Source: Streptacidiphilus sp. PB12-B1b
GTDB taxonomy: Bacteria; Actinomycetota; Actinomycetes; Streptomycetales; Streptomycetaceae
Assembly: GCF_014084125.1 (NCBI RefSeq)
Contig: NZ_CP048405.1
Location: forward strand, 3,658,001 to 3,722,000
Reading direction: 5' to 3'
DNA length: 64,000 nucleotides
Position 1 is the first letter of the stretch. The number at the start of each line of letters is the position of its first letter. The notes below the pieces were generated by a model that ran no database searches, was not told the origin of the DNA, and was given only the letters and a program-made list of their open reading frames with translations. Of the stretch, positions 26,901-39,000 are shown piece by piece. The translations under genes and the position numbers were made by a program.

Positions 26901-29900
26901 GGCGAGGTAGTCGCGGAACGGCGCCACGTCCGGCAGGGTCAGGTCGTGGCCGCCGGTCTCGTAGAGGGCGAACAGGTCGCCCAGGGCGCGGGACATGGAC
27001 CAGCCGTCCCACAGCAGATGGTGGCTGGTGAGCAGCAGGACGTGCCGCTCGGCGGCCAGCCGGACCAGCGTCACGCGCAGCAGCGGGGGCCGGGCCGGAT
27101 CGAAGCGCACCAGCCGGTCCGCCGCCAACAGCCGCTCCAGCTCAGCCTGTTGGGCATCGCCTTGCAGGTCGGTCAAATCCACCTCGTGCCAGGGGATCTG
27201 CACCTGGGAGGCGATCACCTGGACCGGGCCCTCGGAGCGGCGGACCACGAACCCGGCCCGCAGACCGGCGTGCCGGGCCACCAGCCCCTGGAACGCGGCC
27301 CGTAGCGCAGCCGGATCCAGCGCGCCCGACAGCTGCATCGGGATCTGGCCGATGTAGGCGTCGGCCGGGCCGTCCCCGGACGCTCCGCTGTGGCCGCCCC
27401 CGGCGCCGGGCTCGTCGTAGAGGGCGTGGAACAGCAGGCCCTCCTGGAGCGGGGTGAGCGGCAGCACCTCGTCCACCGAGACCGAGCCGGAGGCGAACCC
27501 GGCCTCGATCTCGGCGCGCTCCCCCTCGGCGAGGGTCACCAGCGGCCCACGGGCGGGGACCGGCTCCTCGCCGCCCGGCAGCTCGTCCGCGACCAGGGCC
27601 AGCGCTGCCACCGTCCTGCCGGTGAAGACATCGTGCGGCGACAGCGCCAGCCCGGCCCGGCGGGCCCGGGTGGCGAAGCGGATGGAGGTGATGGAGTCGC
27701 CGCCCAGCTCGAAGAAGCTGTCGTCGATGCCCACCTGGTCGACGCCGAGCAGATCGGCGAACAGCTCGCAGAGCAGCTCCTCGCGCGGGGTGCGCGGGGC
27801 GCGGCTGTCCGCCGCGGCGGTGAATTCCGGCTCCGGCAGCGCCTTGCGGTCCAGCTTGCCCACGGCCGTGACCGGCAGCGCGTCCAGCCGGACGAACGCG
27901 GACGGCACCATGTACGCGGGCAGGCGCGCCGCCAGGTGCTGCCGCAGCGCGGCGGTGTCCAGCGCTGCGCCGCTGTCGGCCGGCACCACGTACGCCACCA
28001 GCCGCTTGACCCCCGGCTGGTCCTCGCGGGCCACCACCGCGGCATGCCCGACGGCCGGGTGCGCCCGCAGCGCGGTCTCCACCTCGCCGAGTTCGATCCG
28101 GAAGCCGCGGATCTTGACCTGGTCGTCGGCGCGTCCGACGAACTGCAACTGGCCGTCGGGGGTCCAGCGGACGATGTCGCCGGTGCGGTACATCCGTGCG
28201 CCGGGCGGCCCGAACGGCGAGGCCACGAAGCGTTCCGCGGTCAGCTCCGGCCGGTTGACATAGCCCCGGGCCAGCCCGGCCCCGGCGATGTACAGCTCAC
28301 CGGCGGTGCCGGGCGGCACCGGCCGCAGTGCCTGGTCCAGGACGTGCATGCCCATGTTGTCCAGCGCGCGGCCGATCGGCACCGGCGCGGGCAGCGGTGC
28401 CCCCGGCTCGACGCGGTACGCGGTGGCGAAGGTGGTCGTCTCGGTCGGACCGTAGACGTCCACCACCACCAGCTCCGGGCAGGCCGCGCGGACCCGCTCC
28501 ACGGCGTCGGCCTGCACCGCCTCGCCGCCGGTCCACACCTCGCGCAGGCCCCGGAAGCAGCCGGGGTCGTCCTGCGCGTAGAGGTGGAACAGCACGGCGG
28601 TCAGGAAGACCGCGGTGATGCCGTGCCGGTCGACCAGCTGCCGCAGCAGCGCGGCGGTCAGCGGCTCCGGCGGAGCGAGCACGGCCCGGCCGCCGGACAG
28701 CAGCGGCACCCACAGCTCGTAGGTGCAGGCGTCGAAGGTCTGCGCGGAGTGCATCAGCACGCAGCCGTGGTCCCGGGCGAAGCGGCTCTCCTGGGCCAGT
28801 GCCGTCACATCGGCATGGGTGACCTCGACGCCCTTGGGCAGGCCGGTGGAGCCGGAGGTGAACATCACGTAGGCGGCCGTGTCCGGGCGCAGCGGGCCGG
28901 GCCGCTCGGTGTCGCCGAGGTCCGCCGTGGACCGGTCGGCGACCGACGCCCGCACCGCCTCGGAATCCAGCAGCAGGCGTTGTCCGGGGAAGGGGTGGTG
29001 GGCCCAGGGGGTGTCGCTGGTGGTGATCAGGCTGGCGGGTGCGGCGTCGGTGAGGAGGTGGTGGATGCGTTCGGGCGGGTAGGCCAGGTCGATGGGGACG
29101 AAGGCGCCTCCGGCTTTGAGTACGGCCAGGATGCTCACCACCCAGTCCACGCCGCGCGGCAGGGCCAGGGCTACCCGGGCCTCCGGGCCGACGCCGCCCG
29201 CCACCAGCTCCCGGGCCAACTGGTTGGCCTGCTCGTTGAGCTGACGATAGGTCACCTCCTCGGCTCCGCTGACCAGGGCCACCGCAGCGCCGTCGCGGGC
29301 GGCCCGGCGCTGGAACAGGTCGACGACGGTGGCGTCCTCGATCGGCGTGCGGGTGTCGTTCCACGCCCGCAGCAGCGAACTCTCCAGCGGGGAGAGCATG
29401 TCGATCCGGCCGACCAACTGGCCGGGGTCGGCGGCGAAGGCTTCGAGCAGCCGCCGCAGCCGGTCGGCCAGCGCCTGGGCGGTGGCGGCGTCGAACACGT
29501 CCGGCCGGTGGCTGAGCTCCAGCCGCAGCCCCTCGCCGGGGAAGACGGCCAGGCTCAGCGGGAAGTGGGTGAACCCCCGGGCCTCGCCGTCGTCGCCCGG
29601 AAGGACGTCCAGCTCCTGCCCGCGCAGGAAGCCCGCGTCCCAGAAGCCGCCCTCGGCCGAGCCGTCGGCAGAACCCTCACTGGAGCCCTGCGCGAAGTTC
29701 TCGAACGCCATGGAGGTGTCGAAGAGTTCGCCGATACCGAGGTGGCGTTGCAGGGCCGGCAGGCTGACGTGGTGGTGGGGGGTGAGTGCGGCTTGTTGTT
29801 CCTGGATGCGGGTGAGGAGGGTGGTGAGGGGTTCGGTGGGGTTGATGTGGACGCGTACGGGGATGGTGTTGATGAGGAGTCCGACGATGTTTTCGATGCC

Positions 29901-31112
29901 GGGGATTTCGGGGGGTCGTCCGGAGGCGGTGGCGCCGAAGACGATGTCGTGGTGGCCGGTGAGGTGGTTGAGGAGGAGGGCCCAGGCGCCTTGGACGATG
30001 GTGTTGAGGGTGAGGGCGTGGGTGCGGGCGGTGGTGGTGAGGGTGGTGGTGGTGTGGTGGTCGAGGGTGGCGATGGCGCGTGCGGGCAGCGTGGTGGTGT
30101 TGGTGGTGGCGCCGGGGGCGACGAGGGTGGGGTGTTCGAGGTTGTGGAGGGCTTGGTTCCAGGCGTGCAGGGCGGTGGTGTGGTCCTGTTGGGTGAGCCA
30201 GGCGAGGTAGTCGCGGAAGGGTGTGGGGGTGGGCAGGGTGGTGGGGTCGCTGTGGGTCTGGTAGAGGGTGAAGAGGTCGTTCAGGGCGCGGGACATGGAC
30301 CAGCCGTCCCACAGGATGTGGTGGCTGGTGAGCAGCAGGATGTGTTGTTCGGGGGCCAGTCGGATCAGCATGACGCGTAGCAGCGGGGGCCTGGCCGGGT
30401 CGAAACGCACCAGCCGGTCCTCACCCAACAGCCTTGCCAACTCCACCTGTTGGGCGTCGTGCGGAAGGCAGGCCAGGTCGACCTCCTGCCAGGGGATCTG
30501 CACCTGGGAGGCGATCACCTGGACCGGGTCCTCGGAGCGGCGGACCACGAACCCGGCCCGCAGCCCTTCATGACGGTCCATCAGTCCGTGGAAGGCGGCC
30601 CGCAGCCGGTCCGGGTCCAGCGCACCGGACAGGGTCAGCGGGGCCTGCATCACGTAGGGGTCGGCCTGCTGCTCGTTGTAGAGGGCGTGGAACAGCAAAC
30701 CTTCCTGGAGCGGGGTGAGCGGCAGCACCTCGTCCACCGAGGCGAAACCGGCGGTGACCTCGGCCCGCCCCTCCTCGTCCAGATCGACCAGCGGCCCCTG
30801 CCGGGGGACGAAGCCGGTGCCCTCCTCCACCTCGGACGCGGTCAGCGCCAGGGCCGCCACCGTCTCGCCCTCGAAGATGTGCCGGTACTCCAGCACCAGC
30901 CCGGCCTCGCGGGCCCGGGTCACCAGCGCGATCGAGGTGACCGAGTCCCCGCCCAGCTCGAAGAAACTGTCGTCCACCCCGACGTCGGGAGTCCCGAGGA
31001 CGGTGGAGAAGAGATCGCACAGCAGGGCCTCCCGCGCCGTGCGCGGCGCTCGGCGGTCCGCCAAGCCGGTGAACTCCGGTGCCTCTGCAGCCTGCACGGC
31101 GGCGTGGTCCAT
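20994..31112 (-). CDS. NRPS, T-C-A-T-C-A-T-C-A-T
   Basis: 3372 residues. Approximate domains: T0 20-95 (Ser57 in GGDS), C1 120-560, A1 590-1090, T1 1100-1180, C2 1205-1650, A2 1680-2190, T2 2200-2280, C3 2305-2750, A3 2780-3250, T3 3260-3340. All C domains have HHxLWDG and all T domains GGDS. Hand-derived codes: A1 DAYFWGVTFK (resembles aliphatic, Ile-type codes), A2 DGASSGFVDK (unassigned; Asp near the end is common for polar or basic substrates), A3 DAFVVAAICK (near aromatic codes). The ATG at 31112 has AGGAAAGG upstream. There is no thioesterase domain and no A domain for T0, so T0 must be loaded in trans. It probably acts first in the line. C1 and C3 contain near-identical patches (see repeats). 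Confidence 0.95.
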   Translation of the reverse strand: MDHAAVQAAEAPEFTGLADRRAPRTAREALLCDLFSTVLGTPDVGVDDSFFELGGDSVTSIALVTRAREAGLVLEYRHIFEGETVAALALTASEVEEGTGFVPRQGPLVDLDEEGRAEVTAGFASVDEVLPLTPLQEGLLFHALYNEQQADPYVMQAPLTLSGALDPDRLRAAFHGLMDRHEGLRAGFVVRRSEDPVQVIASQVQIPWQEVDLACLPHDAQQVELARLLGEDRLVRFDPARPPLLRVMLIRLAPEQHILLLTSHHILWDGWSMSRALNDLFTLYQTHSDPTTLPTPTPFRDYLAWLTQQDHTTALHAWNQALHNLEHPTLVAPGATTNTTTLPARAIATLDHHTTTTLTTTARTHALTLNTIVQGAWALLLNHLTGHHDIVFGATASGRPPEIPGIENIVGLLINTIPVRVHINPTEPLTTLLTRIQEQQAALTPHHHVSLPALQRHLGIGELFDTSMAFENFAQGSSEGSADGSAEGGFWDAGFLRGQELDVLPGDDGEARGFTHFPLSLAVFPGEGLRLELSHRPDVFDAATAQALADRLRRLLEAFAADPGQLVGRIDMLSPLESSLLRAWNDTRTPIEDATVVDLFQRRAARDGAAVALVSGAEEVTYRQLNEQANQLARELVAGGVGPEARVALALPRGVDWVVSILAVLKAGGAFVPIDLAYPPERIHHLLTDAAPASLITTSDTPWAHHPFPGQRLLLDSEAVRASVADRSTADLGDTERPGPLRPDTAAYVMFTSGSTGLPKGVEVTHADVTALAQESRFARDHGCVLMHSAQTFDACTYELWVPLLSGGRAVLAPPEPLTAALLRQLVDRHGITAVFLTAVLFHLYAQDDPGCFRGLREVWTGGEAVQADAVERVRAACPELVVVDVYGPTETTTFATAYRVEPGAPLPAPVPIGRALDNMGMHVLDQALRPVPPGTAGELYIAGAGLARGYVNRPELTAERFVASPFGPPGARMYRTGDIVRWTPDGQLQFVGRADDQVKIRGFRIELGEVETALRAHPAVGHAAVVAREDQPGVKRLVAYVVPADSGAALDTAALRQHLAARLPAYMVPSAFVRLDALPVTAVGKLDRKALPEPEFTAAADSRAPRTPREELLCELFADLLGVDQVGIDDSFFELGGDSITSIRFATRARRAGLALSPHDVFTGRTVAALALVADELPGGEEPVPARGPLVTLAEGERAEIEAGFASGSVSVDEVLPLTPLQEGLLFHALYDEPGAGGGHSGASGDGPADAYIGQIPMQLSGALDPAALRAAFQGLVARHAGLRAGFVVRRSEGPVQVIASQVQIPWHEVDLTDLQGDAQQAELERLLAADRLVRFDPARPPLLRVTLVRLAAERHVLLLTSHHLLWDGWSMSRALGDLFALYETGGHDLTLPDVAPFRDYLAWLSVQDREAALRAWGEALHGLEEPTLVAPGLDASMGALPARAAGGLDRRTSGALSAVARSRGITLNTVVQGVWALLLAGLTGQDDIVFGSTVSGRPPEIPGVEDIVGLLINTVPVRVRLDPAEPLDALLARIQDTQAALTPYHHVSLPAIQRHLGLAELFDTSTVFQNAPWDEGVLGAAGLEATPLDGAQGFTHFPLSVDVFPGAELRFELSYRPDVFDAATARALAERMQRLLTAVATDPARPVGRVDVLSAQERSLLDAWSGTEAGHPDRNLAELFEAQVRLTPDAIALVHRDEALTFAELNARANRLAHRLIGLGTGADQLAAVLLPRSAAAVTALLGILKAGYGYLPIELGWPQERIASLMADVRPAVVLTDRATAPVLPDDVGPASPGPAGSGSAGSGPAVLLMPDDRDDGPAHDPDDADRGFPLLPSHLAYVIHTSGSTGRPKGVAVTHRNIVNMFHAQNNGYMLPAVAAAGGRRLKVALVSGFGFDGAWADLLRMLAGHELHLIAEELRRDAQGLIEYTAAHGIDSLSITPMHAKQLLAAGLLETAGHRPGLISLGGEAVDESLWNELGASPALAYNFYGPTECTVDSTFSRIGDGVRSSIGRPVENAQAYVLDSALRLVPPGTAGELYLAGAGLARGYVNRPELTAERFVASPFGPPGARMYRTGDIVRWTPEGQLQFVGRADDQVKIRGFRIELGEIEATLRSHPAVGEVAVVAREDQPGVKRLVAYLVPADSGAALDTAALREHVAAGLPDFMLPSAFVRLEALPLTPVGKLDRRALPQPEFAGSADSRAPRTPREELLCELFTAVLGLTRVGIDDNFFELGGDSITSIQFATRARRAGLALSPRDVFTGRTVAALAQVATELPPSAPESAALPKGPLLELGEEERAEVTAGFASVDEVLPLTPLQEGLLFHALYDEEKADPYAMQAPLALSGALDPDRLRAAFHGLMDRHASLRAGFVARRSADPVQVIASQVQIPWREVDLSGLDEGVRQQRIAEVLDEDRLVRFDPARPPLLRVMLIRLAPEQHILLLTSHHILWDGWSMSRALNDLFTLYQTHSDPTTLPTPTPFRDYLAWLTQQDHTTALHAWNQALHDLEHPTLVAPGADTSTTTLPARAIATLDHHTTTTLTTTARTHALTLNTIVQGAWALLLNHLTGHHDIVFGATASGRPPEIPGIENIVGLLINTIPVRVHINPTEPLTTLLTRIQEQQAALTPYHYLGLPAIQRQAGLGELFDTSTVFQNAPWDERALRTAGLDISVHDHEDPPVIHYPLSLAVFPGPELRFEVDYRPDLFDAETAQRLAERMQRLLELVAADPGRLVGRIDVLSAKERAQLQGWNETGASVPDATMAELFERQVARDGGAVALVCEGARLSYREVDDRANRLARELAAGGVGPEVRVALALPRGVDWVVSVLAVLKAGGAFVPIDLAYPPERIHHILTDAAPASLITTSDTPWAHHPFPGQRLLLDSAGLRDSLAGRPGSALGPDERAGAPGPDSTAYVIYTSGSTGVPKGVVVPHRGIASLVAMQIAATGVTPASVVLQFSSPGFDAIVFELSMSLLTGARLVLAPGHARLPGDQLVELIREQQVTHAVMVPSVLSAIDPASVPSVTSLVVAGEACPRELVNRWAVGRRVHNAYGPTETTICATISDALPPGADPVIGGPIRNTRAHVLDAALRPVPPGTAGELYVSGAGLARGYVNRAELTSERFVALPYGPAGARMYRTGDVVRWTPGGDLEFLGRADDQVKIRGFRIELGEIEAALHADPAVGRAAVIAREDQPGVKRLVAYLVAAGGGGPLDTAALRDRLAAGLPEYMVPSAFVPLDELPLTVTGKLDRRALPAPEFAGSTTSRGPRTPREELLCELFADVLGLARIGIDDNFFELGGDSITSIQLVARARKVGLALAPRDVFAGRTVAGIAEAAAELPTGPPEPRPEREEPLVSLSPEEQEEFEALWEE
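22465..22670 (-). repeat. A-domain homology patch (A3 copy)
   Basis: About 206 bp match 28966-29171 in A1 with only a few mismatches at constant offset (6501). They encode the N-terminal A-domain segment including [17 protein letters not shown] and [16 protein letters not shown]. The flanks diverge, which suggests gene conversion between modules. Confidence 0.8.
23229..23870 (-). repeat. C-domain homology patch (C3 copy)
   Basis: 642 bp collinear and nearly identical with 29781-30422 in C1 (offset 6552), covering HHILWDG through [11 protein letters not shown]. The coding strand is unusually rich in His and Thr codons ([17 protein letters not shown]) compared with the Ala/Gly/Arg-rich rest. 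C2 does not share it. Confidence 0.85.
28966..29171 (-). repeat. A-domain homology patch (A1 copy)
   Basis: Partner of 22465-22670. The two lie in the N-terminal part of A1 and A3, outside the residues that set substrate choice. Confidence 0.8.
29781..30422 (-). repeat. C-domain homology patch (C1 copy)
   Basis: Partner of 23229-23870. The differences are concentrated in the few codons around TNTTTL/TSTTTL. Confidence 0.85.
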
Positions 31113-31167
31113 GTCTTCGGTACCTTTCCTGGTCAGCAGGGAGAGCGGGGAATGCGTCGGCGGCGGG

Positions 31168-32187
31168 CTACAGCAGCACCCGGGCGCAGGGCGTGCCGTC
31201 GTCCCCGACGGGGCGCAGGTCACGGCTGATGATGATCTTCCGCAGCCAGCGGTCGGTGCCGTCGTAGCGCGCGGTGAAGGACTCCCGGGCGTGCACGACG
31301 CTCCGGTTGTCCAGGACCAGCAGGGTGCCCTGGGCGGCCACCAGCGGCCGCCGCACCCGGTCCAGCTCGGCCTGGAGCGCGGTCAGCGCCCGCTCCGCCG
31401 CCGGGTCGTTGCCGATGCAGCGCATGTACGGCGCGTCCAGCCGGATGTGCGGGTTGACCGGGTCGTCGAACAGCACCGACACCGCCGCCGGGTGGTCGCG
31501 CATCTCGACGGCGCGCAGCAGCGCCGGATCGTCCGGGGCGCGCAGCTCCAACTGCCGGATGTGCTCGTCGTCGGGGACGATGTGGAACCGCTTCTCGGAC
31601 AGCAGCCGACGGTCCTCGGCGCTCAGCGAGACGTCCCGCACGGCGGCGACGTACGTCGGCACCACGTCGTGGTTGCGTATCCCGAACAGCAGCAGGTAGT
31701 CGCAGGAGTCCGGGCGGAAGGCGTCGTCGGTGTGGAACATCAGGAACGCCTCGCTGCCGTGCCCGCTCTCACGGTTCTCGTCGCCCCGGATCGGGAAGAC
31801 GTCCTGCACCAGCCGGCCGTACTGCAGGGTCGCCCAGGAGAACGGGTGGCCCAGTGCCGAGCCGCACATCGCCATGTAGAGGTCGGAGTCGACGGTCGAC
31901 TCGTAGCCGTCGGGCCGCTCCCAGTGGTCCGGGGTGGGTCCGACGACTGCCTCGTCCACCGGGAAGCCGTGCACCTGGCAGACGGTGGAGGTGCGGTCGT
32001 CCCGGAAGTCCTCCAGGAAGCGGCGCAGGCCGCTCGGGAGCAGCTCCTGGCATTCGCCGTACTTGAGGTAGAAATCCGGGTCGACCGGGGATATCCCGCT
32101 GATCCTGAGTTCCTTCACGGCGGCCTGCAGATCGTCCACCTCGTCGCCGTTCAACGTGTACTCGGTGGTCGGCGAAATCTTGCTCAT
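31168..32187 (-). CDS. Fe(II)/2-oxoglutarate amino acid hydroxylase, VioC/AsnO/MppO-like
   Basis: 339 residues of the clavaminate-synthase-like family. Iron ligands: His152 and Asp154 in FHTDDAF, and His299 in RSVVHAR. The C-terminal [12 protein letters not shown], with the 2-oxoglutarate Arg (313 or 316), is nearly the VioC sequence as I know it. VioC, OrfP and MppO hydroxylate free arginine or enduracididine at the beta carbon; AsnO acts on asparagine. HxD here differs from the HxE I recall in that group. It lies between the SDR and the 3372-aa NRPS in one operon. Inferred role: make a beta-hydroxy amino acid for the line, perhaps the residue taken by A2, whose code has no clear match. Confidence 0.9.
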   Translation of the reverse strand: MSKISPTTEYTLNGDEVDDLQAAVKELRISGISPVDPDFYLKYGECQELLPSGLRRFLEDFRDDRTSTVCQVHGFPVDEAVVGPTPDHWERPDGYESTVDSDLYMAMCGSALGHPFSWATLQYGRLVQDVFPIRGDENRESGHGSEAFLMFHTDDAFRPDSCDYLLLFGIRNHDVVPTYVAAVRDVSLSAEDRRLLSEKRFHIVPDDEHIRQLELRAPDDPALLRAVEMRDHPAAVSVLFDDPVNPHIRLDAPYMRCIGNDPAAERALTALQAELDRVRRPLVAAQGTLLVLDNRSVVHARESFTARYDGTDRWLRKIIISRDLRPVGDDGTPCARVLL

Positions 32188-32224
32188 AGAATTCTCCGAT
32201 ATCGTTGTGCGCCCAGGGGCCCGA

Positions 32225-32980
32225 TTATCGAGGGCCGGATTCCGCGGAGACCGCCGTACCGAAGTCGGACGTCGTGGAACCGGCGATCTCGCCGCCGTCG
32301 ATGACGAGTTCCTGGCCGGTCATGAACTGCGCCTCGGAAGAGGCCAGGTAGAAGAAGGCGGACGCGATCTCCTCGGGTGCGGCGTGCCGTCCGGCCGGAA
32401 TGCGGGCGTTCACCGCGTCGAGCATCTCCGGGGTGTACTCGGCGAGCTGCATGGGCGTCAGCACCGCGCCGGGGGAGACGCAGGCGGCCCGGACGGCGGG
32501 GCTCAGCTCCATGGCGAAGGTGCGGCAGAGCGCGGCCACGCCGGCCTTGGTGGCGTTGTAGTCGGCGTAGTACGGGAACCCGCGGTGGCCGTTGACGGAG
32601 GCCGTGGCCAGCAGCACACCGGAGCCCTGGGCGACCATCCGCCGCGCCGCCGCCTGCCACATGCCCAGCACCCCCAGCAGGTTGACGTCCACGATCCGCC
32701 GGGCCTCGGCCTCCTCGATGGCGAGCACACCGTGCCGGACGCTGATGCCGGCGTTAGCGACGGCCACGTCGATCCGGCCCTGCTCGGCGTGGATCCGGCC
32801 GATGGCCTGCTCCACGGCGGCCCAGTCCGCGACATCGGTCTCCAGCCAGGTGATCCCCTCGGAGCGGGCGTGCGGCTTGTTGACGTCGAGGTTGTACACC
32901 CGGTCGCCGGCCCGGGCGAAACGCTCGGCGGTCGCGCTGCCTATGCCGCTCGACGCTCCTGACACCACGACGGTCCGCAT
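32225..32980 (-). CDS. Short-chain dehydrogenase/reductase
   Basis: 251 residues, classical SDR. Cofactor loop GASSGIG (8-14), NAG (76-78), Asn100, catalytic Ser128, Tyr141 and Lys145 (YNATK). Asp32 after the second strand favours NAD(H). It is the first gene of operon (iv), driven by motif copy 4, and precedes the dioxygenase. It may oxidise or reduce the hydroxylated amino acid or a keto-acid precursor; substrate is not evident. Confidence 0.9.
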   Translation of the reverse strand: MRTVVVSGASSGIGSATAERFARAGDRVYNLDVNKPHARSEGITWLETDVADWAAVEQAIGRIHAEQGRIDVAVANAGISVRHGVLAIEEAEARRIVDVNLLGVLGMWQAAARRMVAQGSGVLLATASVNGHRGFPYYADYNATKAGVAALCRTFAMELSPAVRAACVSPGAVLTPMQLAEYTPEMLDAVNARIPAGRHAAPEEIASAFFYLASSEAQFMTGQELVIDGGEIAGSTTSDFGTAVSAESGPR

Positions 32981-33023
32981 GGCGGTCTCCTTTTCCGGTG
33001 GTCATTCGGGTCTTTCTCCGACA

Positions 33024-33068
33024 AGGGTGGCAGTCGCCGGGAGCGCATCCCAGGCAGTGTTCCGGCAA
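33024..33068 (-). promoter_or_regulatory. Cluster motif copy 4 with -10-like element, before SDR operon
   Basis: On the - strand: TTGCCG (33068-33063), 5 nt, CTGCCTGG (33057-33050), 20 nt, CACCCT (33029-33024). The SDR start is at 32980. It lies in the short gap after the 2114-aa NRPS gene, so operon (iv) does not depend only on read-through from operon (v). Confidence 0.75.
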
Positions 33069-33080
33069 TTCCCCGCAGAA

Positions 33081-36000
33081 TCAGGCAGGAATGCGCTGCG
33101 CATTGCCGCCGGACCGTCCCGGCCCGGAGCAGGGGAATTCGAGGCGGGCAGCCAGGGCGGAGACGGTTCGACAGCGGAACACCAGGCTGACGTCCGGGGC
33201 GTACCCGTATTCCTGCTGAATGCGCCCGACCAGCCGCAGGGCCCGCAGCGAGTCGCCGCCGCAGGCGAAGAAGTCGTCGTCCGCCCGCAGCCCGTCCCGC
33301 TCCAGCACCTCGGCGGCCAGCGCCAACAGCGCCGCCTGCTGCGGCCGGGCGTCCTGCGGCGGGGCGTCGGGCCCGGCCGTCGGCCGGGGGAGCGCAGCGG
33401 TCGGCGCGGGAGCCCGTACCGGTCGAGGGCCCGGCGGGTCGGCGAGCAGGCCGCTCACCCGCGCCCCCGGGTCGGCGGCGAAGGCCCCGAGCAGGGACTC
33501 CAGCCGCCGCAGCAACTCGGCCGCCTGCCCGGAGCCGATCAGCTCGGCACGGTGACTGACCGTCAGCTGGAGCCGCTCACCGGGGGCGGCCATCAACTTC
33601 AGCGGGTAGTGGTAGGCGTCGCAGCCGGAGAGGCCGGTGATCCGCAGCCCGGCGCCGGGCACGGCCTGCTCGGCGGCGTCCTGCGGGTAGTTCTCGAACA
33701 CCATCGAGCTGTCGTAGAGCGGGCCCAGGCCCGCCAGCCGCTGGATCGCGGCGGCCCCCAGGTGGCTGTGGCGGGAGAGCTCGGCCTGCTCCGCCTGCAC
33801 CCGGCCGAGCAGCCCGGCCAGGGTGTCCCCGGGCTCCAGCCGGATCCGCACCGGCACCGTGCTGATCAGCAGCCCGACCATCTCCTCCACCCCGGGCAGC
33901 TCCGGCGGGCGCACCGAGACGGTCGCGCCGAACACCACGTCCCGCCGCCCGGTCAGCCCGGCCAGCAGCAGCCCCCAGGCGCCCTGCACCACCGTGTTCA
34001 GGGTCAGCCCGCAGCTCCGGGCCCGGGCGGTCAGCGCCTCGGTCAGCGGTCGGGGCAGCTCGCTGCCGACCGTCAGCGGAAGCGTGGGCAGCGCGGCGGC
34101 GTCGGCGCCGGGCGCCAGCAGCGTCGGGCCGGGCAGCCCCGCCAGCGCCGATCGCCAGGCCGCCTCGGCCTCGGCGACGTCCTGCTCCGCCAGCCACTGG
34201 GCGTACCGGCGCAGCGGGACGGCGGGCGGCAGGGCGTCGCCCGCGTACAGCCGGAACAGGTCGCGCAGGAGCAGCGGCAGCGACCAGCCGTCGGCCAGCA
34301 GGTGGTGGCTGGTGAAGACCAGGGTGTGCCGGTCGCGGTCCAGCCGCAGCAGGGCGAAGCGCAGCAGCGGCGGCTGTTCGGGGTCGAACCGGCGCAGCCG
34401 GTCCTCGGCCAGGAAGCCGCCGAGCCGGTCGTCCCGGCCGGGGCCGCGCAGGTCGTGCTCCTGCCAGGGGACGGCCACGGTGCCCGGGATCGCCGCCACC
34501 GGCATGCCCGCGCCGGTCGGGGTGAAGGCCGCGCGGAGCGCCGGATGGCGGTCCACCAGCGCCTGGCAGGCGGTCCGCAGCCGACGCTGGTCCAGCGGCC
34601 CGCCCAGGTCGACGACCAGCTGCACGTGGTAGACGTCCGGGCGGTCGCGGTCGTAGCGGGCGTGGAACAGCAGGCCCTGCTGAAGCGGCGTCAGCGGCAG
34701 CACGTCGTCCAGCCCCTGGGCTGCCCAGCGCGACTCCAGCCGCTCCAGCTCCTGCTGGGTCAGCTCGGCGGGGGCGACGTCGGAGGGGGTCAGTCCGCCG
34801 CTGCCGGGCAGCGCGGTGTGCCCGACCAGGGCGCGCAGCGCCGACAGCCACGCCTCGCCGAGCTGCTGCACCTCCTGCTCGTGCAGCAGCTCTCCGGGCC
34901 AGGTCAGCGAGGTGACCAGGTGCGGCCCGGCGGGGGAGTCCTGGGTCACCGCGGTGACCTCCAGCGCGTGCGGCATCGACATCCGGGCGTTGGCCGCCGG
35001 GCCGGTGGCGTCCGACTCGGCCGCCTCCTGCCACACGGCCCCGGCCTCCTCGGGACCGGCGCCGCCCGGGGCGGCGAAGCGGCCCAGGTAGTTGAAGCCG
35101 ATCTGCGGGGTGGGCAGCCGTTCCAGGAGGGCGGCCGTCCCCGGGGCCAGGTGGCGCAGCATGCCGTAGCCGAGACCGTGGTCGGGCAGGGCGCGCAGCT
35201 GCTCCTTGACCCGCTTGAGCGCGCCGCCCAGGCGCGGGTCGGCGGCGTCCGCGCGCTCCCAGCCGCTCGCCCCGGGATCCAGCCGGACCGGGTGCAGGCT
35301 GGTGAACCAGCCCACGGTGCGGGACAGGTCCAGCCCGCCGCCGAGATCCTCCCGGCCGTGGCCCTCCAGGTCCACCAGCACGTCGGTGCGCTCCCGGCCG
35401 CCCAGCGCAGGGCGCAGCGGATCCCGTCCGCGCCGCCAGGAGCCGACGGCCAGCGCCAGCGCGGTCAGCAGCACGTCGTTGATCCCGGCGTGGTACGCGG
35501 CCGGGGCGGTCGTCAGCAGCGCTTCGGTGTGCTCCGGGCCGAGCCGGAAGGTCAGCGAGCGGGCCGTGCCGAAGACGTCCCGCGCCGGGTCCGGCGGCCG
35601 GTCGGCCAGCGGCTGGTCCGGCCGGGCCGACTGGGCTGCCCACAGCGGCAGTTCGGCGGTGCGGGCGGGCTCGACGGCGGCCTCGGCCAGCCGCCCGGCC
35701 CAGGTGCGCAGCGAGGTGGGCACCGGCGGCAGCTGCGGCGCGCCGCCCGCGGCGACCGCCTCCCAGGCGGCCCGCAGGTCGGGCACCAGGATGCGCCAGG
35801 ACACCCCGTCCACCACCAGGTGGTGGGCGGTCACCAGCAGCCGTCCGGCGGCGCGGGGGCCGGCGTCGAACCAGACCAGCCGCACCGTCTGCCGTTCGTC
35901 CGGGGAGAGTTCGGCGCGGGCGCGGGCGGCCTCCGCGCCGATGACGGCCCGCAGCGCCTCGCCGTCCAGCCCCTCGGCGTCCACCCGGCGGACGCAGTCC

Positions 36001-39000
36001 CAGGCCCGGACCGAGCCGGGCGGGGCGATGTCCAGCGCCCACTGCCCGCCGGGGGTACGGGTGCGGCGCAGCCGCAGCGCGTCGTGCCGGTCCAGCAGCG
36101 CCTGGGCGGCCGCCGTCAGCCGCTCCAGCCCCAGCCGCGCGGGCACCCGCAGCAGCGTGGACTGGTGGAAGTCGTCGGTGGGGCCCTGCTGCCCGCGCAG
36201 CCAGTGCATGATCGGCGTGAGCGGCAGCGCCCCCGTCCCGGCCTCCGGCGGTTCGCCCGCCGCGCCCTCGGCCCGGCGGGCGCACCGGGCCAGCTCGGCG
36301 ACGGTGCGGTGGGTGAACACCTCCTTGGGGGTGAGCACCAGACCTGCCCGGCGGGCGCGCGCCACCAGCTGGATGGAGACGATGGAGTCCCCGCCGAGGT
36401 CGAAGAAGCTGTCGTCGGCGCCCACCTGCGGCAGGCCGAGCAGGTCGGCGAAGAGGCCGCCGAGCAGCTCCTCGGCCGGGCCCGAGGGTGCCCGGCCGTC
36501 GGCCGCCCGGACCAGGGCCGGGGCCGGCAGTGCCTTGCGGTCCAGCTTGCCGTTGGGAGTCAGCGGCAGCTCGGCCAGCTGCACCAGAGCCGCCGGGACC
36601 ATGTAGTCGGGCAGCGTCTCGGCGGCGTACGCCAGCAGCTGCTCCGGCTCGACGGCCTCGGCGGCGGTGTCCGGGACGGCGTAGCCGACCAGCCGCCTCA
36701 CCCCCGGCTGGTCCTCCCGGACCACGACCGCGACCCGGGCGACGGCCGGGTGCCGGGCCAGTACGGCCTCGATCTCGCCGAGCTCCACCCGCAGGCCGCG
36801 GATCTTGACCTGGTCGTCGGCCCGGCCGAGGTACTCCAGATCGCCCTCGGCGGTCCACCGCACCACGTCCCCGGTGCGGTACATCCGCCCGCCGGAGGCG
36901 CCGAAGCCGTCGGCGACGAAGCGCTCGGCGGTCAGCACCGGCCGGTGCGCGTAGCCGTTGGCCAGCTGGCGCCCGGCCAGGTACAGCTCGCCCGGCATGC
37001 CCGGCGGGACCGGCCGCAGCGCCTGGTCCAGCACGTAGACCCGGGTGTTCCAGACCGGTCGGCCGATGGGCACGGTGGTCGCCTCCTCGCCCGGCCGGCA
37101 GGGCCAGTAGGTGACGTCCACGGCGGCCTCGGTGGGGCCGTAGAGGTTGTGCAGCTCCGCGTCCAGGGTCTCGAAGAACCGGTTCTGCACCTCGGGCGGC
37201 AGGGCCTCCCCGCTGGCGAACACCCGGCGCAGGCTGGTGCACTCCCGCACCGCCGGCTCCTGCAGGAAGACCTGCAGCATGGACGGGACGAAGTGGGCGG
37301 TGGTCACCGACTCCCGCCGGATCAGCCCGGCCAGGTAGGCCGCGTCCCGGTGCCCGCCCGGCGCGGCCACCACCAGCGCCGCCCCGGTCTGCAGCGCCCA
37401 GAAGAACTCCCAGACCGAGACGTCGAAGCCGGAGGGCGTCTTCTGCAGCACCCGGTCGCCGGGCCCGATCGGGTACTGGTGCTGCATCCACAGCAGCCGG
37501 TTGACCACGGCGGCATGCGAGACCACCACCCCCTTGGGGCGGCCGGTGGAGCCCGAGGTGAAGATGACGTAGGCCGGGCTGCTCCCGACCAGCCCGCGCT
37601 CCCGGCGTTCGGCGCCCGCGCCCTGCGCCGCGGCGGGGGCGGGCAGTGGCGGCAGCGGGGCGTCCAGCAGCAGCCGGGGCAGCGGGACCGGCGGCAGCGC
37701 CTGGGCGACCGGCCCGGTGGTCAGCAGCAGCGCGGGCGCGGAGTCCTCCAGGATGCAGGCGATCCGCTCCGCCGGGTACTCCGGGTCGACCGGTACGTAG
37801 GCCGCGCCCACCGCCGGTATCGCGTGCAGCGCCACCACCAGCTCCACCGAGCGGGGCACGGCGACGGCCACGTAGTCCCCCGGGCGCACCCCGCGCGAGC
37901 GCAGCTCCTGCGCCAACCGGTCGATGCGGGAGGCGAGTTCGGCGTAGCTCAGCGACTCCTCGGCGAAGACCACGGCGGTGGCGCCGGGGGTGCGGGCGGC
38001 CTGCGCCTCGAAGAGGTCCGGCAGGGTGGTCTCCGGCACCGGCCGCGCGGTGTCGTTCCAGTCGCGCACGGTACGGGTCCACTGCGGGTCGGGCATCAGC
38101 GCGATCCGGCCGACCGGGGTGTCCGGGGCGTTCAGGCAGGCGTCCAGCAGGATCGCCAACCGGGCCGTCAGCCGCTCGATCACGGCGTGCTCGAACAGGT
38201 CGGCGCGGTAGCTGATGCCCAGTTGCAGGGTGCGGCCCTGGGCGGCGGTTAGGCTGAGCGGGTAATGCATGGTGCCGGTCTGCTCCGGGCCCTCCTGCTG
38301 CTCGGCCAGCGGGGCGATCCGCACCCTCCCGGCCCGCGTCTCCTCCTCGTTCCAGCCCAGCCCGGCGTTGCTGAAGGCCACGGCGGTGTCGTACAGCTCG
38401 CCCAGCCCGGCGCGGTGCCGGATCTCGGTCAGCCCCAGGTGGTGGTGCGGCTCCAGCTCGGACTGCTCGCGCTGGATCCGCGCCGCCAGTGCCGACAGCG
38501 GCTCGGCCTGGTCCAGCCGTACGCGCACCGGGACGGCGTTGATCAGCAGGCCGACGATCTCCTCCACCCCGTCCAGCTGCGGCGGCCGCCCGGACACCGT
38601 CTGCCCGAACACCACGTCCTGACGTCCGGTCAGATCGCTGAGCAGCAGCGCCCACAGGCTCTGCACCACGGAGTTGAGGGTCAGCCCGGCGGTCCGCGCG
38701 GCCTGCACCAGGCGCGCGGTCTGCTCCTCGGGCAGCTCGTGCACGGCCAACCCGGGCATGCCGGTGGAGCCCTGCGCCGCGCCGCCGGGGGCCACCAGCG
38801 TCGGCTCCTCCAGCCCGGCCAGCGCGGCCGACCACGCCTTCTCGGCGCAGGCCCGGTCCTGGTCGGCCAGCCAGGCCAGGTAGCGGCTGAAGGGCTGCAC
38901 CGGCGGCAGCCCGGCGGCGTCCGCACCCTGCTCGTACAGGGCCCACAGGTCGCGCATCACCAGCTGGAACGACCAGGCGTCCAGCAGGATGTGATGGTAC

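Noticed and set aside
32592..38252. Very long open frame (1886 codons) antisense to the 2114-aa NRPS; similar long frames antisense to 4776-9740, 24018-27305, 14076-16835 and 57844-62514
   Set aside because: High third-position GC leaves few stops in the opposite frames. The translations are low-complexity (Gly, Arg, Gln, His, Pro-rich) with no domain, while the other strand encodes clear NRPS or kinase domains.
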